In this document: in pieces, positions 7,035 through 10,589 of the stretch
Layout of the letters: each line of letters begins with the position of its first letter
Position numbering within the stretch: the stretch's first letter is position 1
Source of the DNA: an uncultured Oscillospiraceae bacterium
Lineage (GTDB): Bacteria; Bacillota; Clostridia; Oscillospirales; Oscillospiraceae
DNA length: 10,589 bases
NCBI GenBank assembly: GCA_934572465.1
Contig: CAKTLG010000044.1
Span: forward strand, 1 to 10,589
Reading direction: 5' to 3'
Position numbers and translations under genes: made by a program
Notes under the pieces: model-generated
The model's database searches: none
The model's input: only the letters and a program-made list of their open reading frames with translations
Told to the model about the DNA's origin: nothing

Positions 7035-7595
7035 TTACTTTACCGTGCCGTCGGCGTTGAACACCGGCAGCTTTTCGAGAAACAGGATGTCGCTGCGGTC
7101 GGCCGCGCCGCCCTCGGCAAGCACCGCCATGCGTCCCGTGACCGTGCCGCCCGCCTTTTCGACAAGGGCTTCCATCGCCTTGAGCGAGCCGCCCGTGGAG
7201 ATCACGTCGTCGACGAGCAGGATCTTCTTCCCGCGGATGACGGCCGCGTCGTCAGCGCCGAGATAGAGCTTCTGCTGGGCGACGGTGGTGATGGACTTGT
7301 CCTCGACGGAGATGGGGTCGGGCATATAGACCTTGGGGCCCTTGCGCGCGATGAAATATTTGCTCGCGCCGCTCTGGCGCGCCATCTCGTGGATGAGGGG
7401 GATGGACTTGGCCTCGGCGGTGAGCATATAGTCGTAGTCCACGTCCGCCGCGAGCTTCAGCAGCTCCGAAGCGCAGCGGGTGGTCAGCTCCGCGTCGCCG
7501 AACATGATGAACGCGCCGATATACAGCCCGTCCGTCACCTTGCAGATGGGGAGATCGCGGTCAAGCCCCGCGACGTGCATCGAATAAGTCGCCAT
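7035..7595 (-). CDS. Purine-type (adenine phosphoribosyltransferase-like) phosphoribosyltransferase
   Basis: A 186-residue type I phosphoribosyltransferase, expected to join a purine base to PRPP and give the nucleotide monophosphate. The PRPP-binding motif ILLVDDVISTGGS is at residues 125-137. An upstream block, TAEAKSIPLIHEMAR, stands at about residues 59-73 in the position where adenine-type enzymes carry their base-proximal motif, and RKGPKVYM follows. It is not a canonical Apt, so the exact base (adenine, xanthine or another) is not settled. The ATG at 7593-7595 is preferred because GGGAG lies about 9 nt upstream; an earlier in-frame GTG at 7622 would overlap that box. It has its own strong promoter and terminator. 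The adenine deaminase neighbour supports a purine-salvage role. Confidence 0.85.
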   Translation of the reverse strand: MATYSMHVAGLDRDLPICKVTDGLYIGAFIMFGDAELTTRCASELLKLAADVDYDYMLTAEAKSIPLIHEMARQSGASKYFIARKGPKVYMPDPISVEDKSITTVAQQKLYLGADDAAVIRGKKILLVDDVISTGGSLKAMEALVEKAGGTVTGRMAVLAEGGAADRSDILFLEKLPVFNADGTVK

Positions 7596-7661
7596 AAAAG
7601 GAAGCTCCCTTCGCTTTTTCACATCGTTCTCTCGCCGCCGCAGCGGACGGCAAACATAACC

Positions 7662-7689
7662 AGTATACCGATTTGCGGGAAAATGTCAA
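7662..7689 (-). promoter_or_regulatory. Strong promoter of the phosphoribosyltransferase gene
   Basis: Minus strand: consensus -35 TTGACA (7684-7689), 16-bp spacer, -10 TATACT (7662-7667). Transcription would start near 7655, giving a leader of about 60 nt. The -35 begins directly after the pspC stop codon, so the salvage gene can be expressed independently of pspC. Confidence 0.8.
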
Positions 7690-7693
7690 GCGC

Positions 7694-7894
7694 TCAGACC
7701 TCGGTGTCGCCCTCGGGCATGACGAGCGCGCAGATGAAGTAGGCAAGGATGCCGCTGCCGTAGGCGAGCGCCAGCACGCCCCAGAGGATGCGCACGATGG
7801 TGGGATCGATGTTGAAGTAGTCCGCGAAGCCGGCGCAGACGCCGCAGATCTTCTTGTTGTTGCGAGACTTGTGCAGCTTTTTCTTTTCTTCCAT
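7694..7894 (-). CDS. Small PspC-domain membrane protein
   Basis: A 66-residue protein that is essentially only a PspC domain. A basic N-terminus (KKKLHKSRNNKK) is followed by the family signature KICGVCAGFADYFNIDPTIVRILW at residues 15-38. A hydrophobic membrane segment covers about residues 33-59 and an acidic tail, EGDTEV, ends the protein. In proteobacteria PspC belongs to the envelope-stress phage shock response. In Firmicutes short PspC-domain proteins are common, their role is less clear, and envelope stress is only assumed. The ATG has AAGGAG 10 nt upstream. It lies downstream of the PAP2 gene but has its own promoter, which carries an operator-like palindrome. No pspA or pspB is in the window. 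Confidence 0.9.
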   Translation of the reverse strand: MEEKKKLHKSRNNKKICGVCAGFADYFNIDPTIVRILWGVLALAYGSGILAYFICALVMPEGDTEV

Positions 7895-7918
7895 GTTGGT
7901 CTTTCTCCTTTTATCCGG

Positions 7919-7945
7919 TGCGCGGCTGCGCCGCGCGGTTTTTTT
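7919..7945 (+). terminator. Terminator-like hairpin in the pspC leader, pointing against the gene
   Basis: An 8-bp stem (7919-7926 with 7930-7937, one G-T pair) with loop TGC is followed on the plus strand by T7 (7939-7945). The genes here run on the minus strand, where the hairpin comes just before the pspC ribosome binding site and is preceded by an A-run. As a terminator it would act only on antisense transcripts; in the pspC mRNA it would be a 5' leader stem. Confidence 0.5.
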
Positions 7946-7968
7946 CGTCTGTCTGTGGATGCGGTATT

Positions 7969-7997
7969 AGTATAGCACCAATGCTATTTAATGTAAA
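7969..7997 (-). promoter_or_regulatory. pspC promoter with operator-like palindrome
   Basis: Minus strand: -35 TTTACA (7992-7997), 17-bp spacer, -10 TATACT (7969-7974), each 5 of 6 to consensus. The -35 overlaps the last codons of the PAP2 gene. Inside the promoter, ATAGCA (7972-7977) and TGCTAT (7982-7987) form a perfect inverted repeat spaced by CCAA. It covers part of the -10 and much of the spacer, where a repressor would block RNA polymerase. Transcription would start near 7962, giving a leader of about 68 nt. Confidence 0.72.
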
Positions 7998-8950
7998 GCG
8001 CCGCTTTTTCCGTGGCCGAGGGCGGAGAAAAAACGGAATGACATCGGCCAGAGGACGCCCGCCGTCAGCACCACGCAGCAGTAGCGGATGCCGTCGGCCG
8101 GGCCGCTGCCCTGACCGAGCAGCGCGTAGAGCGGCGCCTTCAGCCCCGCCTTGACCGCCACGACCAGCGCAAGGCCGAGCGCGAGCTTGAGGCCCTGCGC
8201 CCACCAGACAGCCTGCGTTTCAAAGCGGGTAAAGCGGTCGTCGACAAAGATCGCCGCGAGAATGCCGGCAACGCCGCCGAGCATACACCATGCGTTTTTG
8301 ACCGCGGAGTCGTAATTCGTCAGATCCCCCGCGGCGCCGGCGCGCACGCGCAGGGCATAGAGCAGGAAAACGGCGGCGGGCAGCAGCATCACGAGCCAGA
8401 CGCGCAGCATATAGCGCGGGCGGCGCTTCGCCTCCTCGACCACGGGTGCGAGCGCAAAAACGAGCGCGGCGGCCACGAGCAGCGACACGCCGACATCCAG
8501 CGGCGTATGCACGCCGAGATAGAGCCGCGAGAACGCGACGGCGAGCGCGAGCGCGACGCACACGATGCGCACCCAGCGGCGGCGCGATGTGCGCGCGATG
8601 CTGCCGAAGGTGCCGACGGCGTTCTGCGTGTGGCCGCTGGGGAAGGAAAAGCCCGCCGCCTGCGCGCGGGCGGACTCGACGATCTGAAAGTCGGGATCGA
8701 GCACCCAGGGGCGCGGGATATGGAAGGCGAGCTTGAGCATCTGGTTGATGATCGTGCCGGCAAAGCCGACGAGCAGCAGATAATAGCCGCGGCGCTTATC
8801 CACGCACCAGAACACGAGCAGCGCGAGCACAAGGAAAAACGTCTCCTCCCCGAGATGCGTCACCGCTGACATGAGCGTGTCGAGCAGCGGCGTGCGGAGA
8901 GCGGCCAGCGCGCGGAGGAACGAAAGGTTGAGCGACAGAAAATCGGACAT
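7988..8950 (-). CDS. PAP2-superfamily membrane phosphatase with C-terminal membrane extension
   Basis: A 320-residue multi-span membrane protein with all three PAP2 phosphatase motifs: KLAFHIPRP (K73, R80, P81), FPSGH (P104 to H107) and SRLYLGVHTPLD (S141, R142, H148, D152). The two catalytic histidines are therefore intact. Such enzymes remove phosphate from membrane lipids such as undecaprenyl pyrophosphate or phosphatidic acid at the outer membrane face; the substrate cannot be told here. About four spans belong to the PAP2 core. From residue 180 on there are about four more hydrophobic segments (roughly 183-200, 222-237, 251-268, 288-304) with no motif I recognise. The ATG has AAAAGGAG 8 nt upstream. 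It is the first gene of the minus-strand run, and its promoter diverges from pheS. Confidence 0.92.
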   Translation of the reverse strand: MSDFLSLNLSFLRALAALRTPLLDTLMSAVTHLGEETFFLVLALLVFWCVDKRRGYYLLLVGFAGTIINQMLKLAFHIPRPWVLDPDFQIVESARAQAAGFSFPSGHTQNAVGTFGSIARTSRRRWVRIVCVALALAVAFSRLYLGVHTPLDVGVSLLVAAALVFALAPVVEEAKRRPRYMLRVWLVMLLPAAVFLLYALRVRAGAAGDLTNYDSAVKNAWCMLGGVAGILAAIFVDDRFTRFETQAVWWAQGLKLALGLALVVAVKAGLKAPLYALLGQGSGPADGIRYCCVVLTAGVLWPMSFRFFSALGHGKSGALH

Positions 8951-8985
8951 GACGGCTTCTCCTTTTCCAGATTCGCGGTTTTTTC

Positions 8986-9014
8986 ATTGTAACACGCGAA
9001 ATTCCCTCTTGCAA
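8986..9014 (-). promoter_or_regulatory. Promoter of the PAP2 gene
   Basis: Minus strand: -35 TTGCAA (9009-9014), 17-bp spacer, extended -10 TGTTACAAT (hexamer 8986-8991). The TTGCAA hexamer is its own reverse complement and is also placed correctly as the -35 of the divergent pheS promoter. Confidence 0.65.
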
Positions 9015-9037
9015 CTTCCATTTCCCTGTGATATAAA
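9009..9037 (+). promoter_or_regulatory. Promoter of the pheS T-box leader
   Basis: Plus strand: -35 TTGCAA (9009-9014), 17-bp spacer, extended -10 TGATATAAA (hexamer 9032-9037). Transcription would start near 9044, placing the whole T-box leader (about 300 nt) in the mRNA. The -35 is shared with the PAP2 promoter on the other strand. Confidence 0.68.
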
Positions 9038-9081
9038 TATTCCTCAGTAAAATGCGTAAATGCGCCGAAGGGGAAAATAGC

Positions 9082-9292
9082 GGGGCCATGCCGCAAAGAG
9101 AGGACCGGTCGTCGGCTGGGAGCCGGTCTGCGGGATGCCGCTTGGTTCGCCCCAGAGCAGCCGCGAGGAAATGCGCGGCCGGTCAGCCCCCGTTACAGGG
9201 CAGGAGCGCGCGCCGCAAGCGGCGCGAAGCAGGGTGGTACCGCGGAAGAAGGTCTTTCGTCCCGAGCATCGGGAGGAAGGGCTTATTTTTTT
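9082..9292 (+). promoter_or_regulatory. T-box riboswitch, phenylalanine type (UUC specifier)
   Basis: The conserved T-box core AGGGTGGTACCGCG is at 9231-9244. It includes TGGT (9235-9238), which pairs with the uncharged tRNA end; the last U fits the A discriminator of tRNA-Phe. Upstream, GGGGC (9082-9086) and GCCCC (9149-9153) close the base of Stem I. The triplet TTC (9146-9148) stands directly before the closing strand, where the specifier is expected, and reads a phenylalanine codon. A distal Stem I helix (GACCGG with CCGGTC, about 9103-9127), a short Stem II (CCGCG 9161-9165 with CGCGG 9174-9178) and an 8-bp Stem III (9209-9216 with 9219-9226) are visible. When tRNA-Phe is uncharged the leader should antiterminate and allow pheS and pheT expression. 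Confidence 0.93.
9251..9292 (+). terminator. T-box intrinsic terminator
   Basis: A long stem (9251-9265 with 9269-9283, with one mismatch and some wobble pairs) closes on the loop GCA and is followed by T7 (9286-9292). It directly follows the T-box core. In the family, the alternative pairing of that core with this region forms the antiterminator. Confidence 0.88.
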
Positions 9293-9344
9293 GCCTTTGC
9301 CGCCGCAAGACCGCGCAAATTTTTACCCGAAAAGGAGAAACGAT

Positions 9345-10370
9345 ATGAAACAGCAACTGGAAGCGATCCGCAAGGCGGCGCTCGAGGCGATCTCCGACGC
9401 CGGTAAGACGGAGGAGCTGGAGGCGCTGCGCGTCCGCTACCTCGGCAAAAAGGGCGAGCTGACCGCCGTTCTGAAGCAGATGGGCAAGCTCAGCGCCGAG
9501 GAGCGCCCCGTCATCGGACAGCTGGCGAACGAGGTGCGCGCAAGACTCGAGAGCGACATCGACGAGAAGGCGAAGGAGCTGGCCGACAAGGCCATGGCGC
9601 TCAAGCTCAGGTCCGAGGCCGTGGACGTCACGATCCCCGGCAGGCAGGAGAAGATCGGCGTGAAGCACCCGATGTATCAGGTGCTCGACGAGATCAAGGA
9701 CATCTTCGTCGGCATGGGCTTCGAGATCCTCGAAGACCGTGAGGTCGAGCTGGCTGAGTACAACTTCACCAAGCTCAACGTCGAGGAGGGCCATCCCGCC
9801 CGCGAGTGGAGCGACACGTTCTACTTCACCGAGGACAGCTCCATCCTGCTGCGCACGCAGACCTCTCCCATGCAGATCCACGCGATGGAGACGCGCGAGC
9901 TGCCCATCCGCATCCTCGCCCCCGGGCGCGTGTACCGCAAGGACGAGGTCGACGCCACGCACTCGCCCATGTTCCACCAGATCGAGGGCATGGCCATCGA
10001 CAAGGGCATCACGATGGCCGACCTCAAGGGCACGCTCAACGAGGTCGTGCGCCAGCTCTACGGCGAGCACACGGTCACGCGCTTCCGCCCCCATCACTTC
10101 CCGTTCACCGAGCCGAGCTGCGAAATGGACATCCAGTGCCACAAGTGCCACGGCGCGGGCTGCCCCACCTGCAAGGGCGAGGGCTGGATCGAGGTGCTCG
10201 GCGCGGGCATGATCCATCCGAAGGTGCTCGAGGGCTGCGGCATCGACTCCACGGTCTATTCCGGCTGGGCGTTCGGCATGGGCCTTGAGCGTCTGGCGCT
10301 CGGCCACTTCAAGATCAGCGACCTGCGGCTGATCTTTGAAAACGACGTCCGGTTCCTGGAGCAGTTCTAA
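9345..10370 (+). CDS. pheS: Phenylalanine--tRNA ligase alpha subunit
   Basis: The 341-residue catalytic subunit of the alpha2-beta2 class II phenylalanyl-tRNA synthetase, at normal length. An N-terminal coiled-coil tRNA-binding arm covers about residues 1-90. Motif 2 is GRVYRKDEVDATHSPMFHQIEG (194-215) and motif 3 is GWAFGMGLERLAL (307-319), where Ala309 is the usual residue of the phenylalanine pocket. An insert with four cysteines (C265, C268, C273, C276) precedes WIEVLGAGM; the same CxxC pair is common in Firmicute PheS. The ATG follows AAAGGAG; the reading frame extends upstream into the T-box, but that part is leader RNA. Expression is controlled by the T-box. pheT follows after an unusually long gap. 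Confidence 0.97.
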   Translation: MKQQLEAIRKAALEAISDAGKTEELEALRVRYLGKKGELTAVLKQMGKLSAEERPVIGQLANEVRARLESDIDEKAKELADKAMALKLRSEAVDVTIPGRQEKIGVKHPMYQVLDEIKDIFVGMGFEILEDREVELAEYNFTKLNVEEGHPAREWSDTFYFTEDSSILLRTQTSPMQIHAMETRELPIRILAPGRVYRKDEVDATHSPMFHQIEGMAIDKGITMADLKGTLNEVVRQLYGEHTVTRFRPHHFPFTEPSCEMDIQCHKCHGAGCPTCKGEGWIEVLGAGMIHPKVLEGCGIDSTVYSGWAFGMGLERLALGHFKISDLRLIFENDVRFLEQF

Positions 10371-10377
10371 TATTCCT

Positions 10378-10404
10378 CGCGAAAGCGGCAAGCCGCTTTC
10401 TGCG
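10378..10404 (+). repeat. 9-bp hairpin just after pheS
   Basis: GAAAGCGGC (10381-10389) and GCCGCTTTC (10392-10400) pair perfectly. With one bulged base the stem extends by three further pairs to 10378 and 10404. No T tract follows, so it is not a typical terminator. It is the first of three structures in the pheS-pheT gap and may protect the 3' end of pheS mRNA. Confidence 0.6.
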
Positions 10405-10411
10405 ATCTCTT

Positions 10412-10472
10412 CCGCAGGGTGCTGCGCCGCACTCGCTTTGCCCGCACGCCTGCACCCTGAGCGGTGTTTTTT
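10412..10472 (+). terminator. Terminator-like stem in the pheS-pheT gap
   Basis: CAGGGTGC (10415-10422) pairs with GCACCCTG (10452-10459). CCG (10412-10414) pairs with CGG (10462-10464) across a 2-nt bulge, and T6 (10467-10472) follows. The loop is large (29 nt) and can fold further. Within the pheST operon it could act as a partial terminator that lowers pheT relative to pheS, or simply as a processing site. Strength is uncertain. Confidence 0.5.
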
Positions 10473-10496
10473 GTGACGCGCATGCCGTCACAAAAA
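10468..10496. repeat. 11-bp inverted repeat before pheT
   Basis: TTTTTGTGACG (10468-10478) is the exact reverse complement of CGTCACAAAAA (10486-10496), with the 7-nt loop CGCATGC. Its left arm uses the T tract of the preceding terminator-like stem, so the two structures exclude each other in part. This is suggestive of alternative folding but not proof. The pheT ribosome binding site lies 24 nt further on. Confidence 0.6.
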
Positions 10497-10533
10497 GCCA
10501 AATTTGATTGTTACTTCTTAGGAGGATACAAAT

Positions 10534-10589
10534 ATGATCCTATCCCGTAATTGGCTCAACGAATTCGTTGACCTCAAGGATATCACCGA
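10534..10589 (+). CDS. pheT: Phenylalanine--tRNA ligase beta subunit, 5' end only
   Basis: Only 18 codons are in the window: MILSRNWLNEFVDLKDIT. The pattern of a Trp-Leu followed by an acidic-aromatic-Val-Asp stretch is typical of the PheT N-terminus. A strong TTAGGAGG box stands 8 nt before the ATG. Position directly after pheS on the same strand supports the call. The beta subunit carries the editing and tRNA-binding domains. Confidence 0.88.
   Translation, partial: MILSRNWLNEFVDLKDIT

Noticed and set aside
5134..7266. A 710-codon open frame on the plus strand over ade and the phosphoribosyltransferase
   Set aside because: It is antisense to two clear enzymes, spans their intergenic terminator, and has a low-complexity product rich in Asp, Arg, His and Val with no family motif.
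9135..9344. Upstream in-frame extension of pheS by 70 codons
   Set aside because: It lies within the T-box leader and its terminator, and the ATG at 9345 has a good ribosome binding site and gives a normal-length PheS.
10132..10182. Four-cysteine cluster in PheS as a novel zinc-binding insertion
   Set aside because: The same paired CxxC segment before WIE-LGAGM is common in Firmicute PheS, including that of Bacillus subtilis, so it is not new.
10261..10290. Altered PheS phenylalanine pocket (the Ala to Gly change known to relax specificity)
   Set aside because: The residue at the matching place in WAFGMGLER is the usual alanine, so normal specificity is expected.
9183..10391. A 402-codon open frame on the minus strand over pheS and its T-box
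   Set aside because: It is antisense to pheS, whose catalytic motifs and length are intact. The frame also crosses a structured RNA leader.

Overview
The window reads as a chromosomal segment of a GC-rich, strictly fermentative Firmicute, most likely an Oscillospirales-type gut anaerobe related to glutamate-fermenting butyrate producers. This placement is inferred from four things: a glutaconate CoA-transferase / glutaconyl-CoA decarboxylase gene cluster, a T-box in front of pheS, strong GGAGG-type ribosome binding sites, and a high G+C third-position bias. No mobile element, phage gene, CRISPR array, rRNA or tRNA gene was seen.

Layout. (1) Positions 1-2251, minus strand: gctA, gctB and the 5' end of gcdA form a tight operon. 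It covers the CoA-transfer and decarboxylation steps of glutamate fermentation through 2-hydroxyglutarate. A good sigma-A-like promoter lies about 100 nt upstream of gctA. (2) Positions 2252-2648: a 397-nt gap with that promoter and several inverted repeats. (3) Positions 2649-5037: a LysR-type regulator (minus) diverges from a BrnQ-type branched-chain amino acid carrier (plus). Their promoters interlock, and brnQ ends in a textbook terminator. (4) Positions 5119-8950, minus strand: adenine deaminase, a purine-type phosphoribosyltransferase, a small PspC-domain membrane protein and a PAP2-superfamily membrane phosphatase. The last three each have a visible promoter of their own, so this is a set of co-oriented units rather than one operon. 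(5) Positions 8951-10589, plus strand: a T-box leader with a phenylalanine UUC specifier, pheS (complete) and the start of pheT. The pheS-pheT gap is unusually long and structured.

How the genes work together. Region 1 handles glutamate catabolism. The regulator and amino acid carrier next to it may link amino acid supply to this catabolism (inference from position only). Adenine deaminase and the phosphoribosyltransferase are two adjacent purine-salvage functions. The PAP2 and pheS promoters appear to share one palindromic TTGCAA -35 hexamer.

The window is mostly conserved housekeeping and catabolic genes. I found no strong evidence of a wholly new system. The features most worth a second look are the Ala/Lys-rich insertion in GctA, the shared palindromic -35 element, the structured pheS-pheT gap, and the operator-like palindrome in the pspC promoter.
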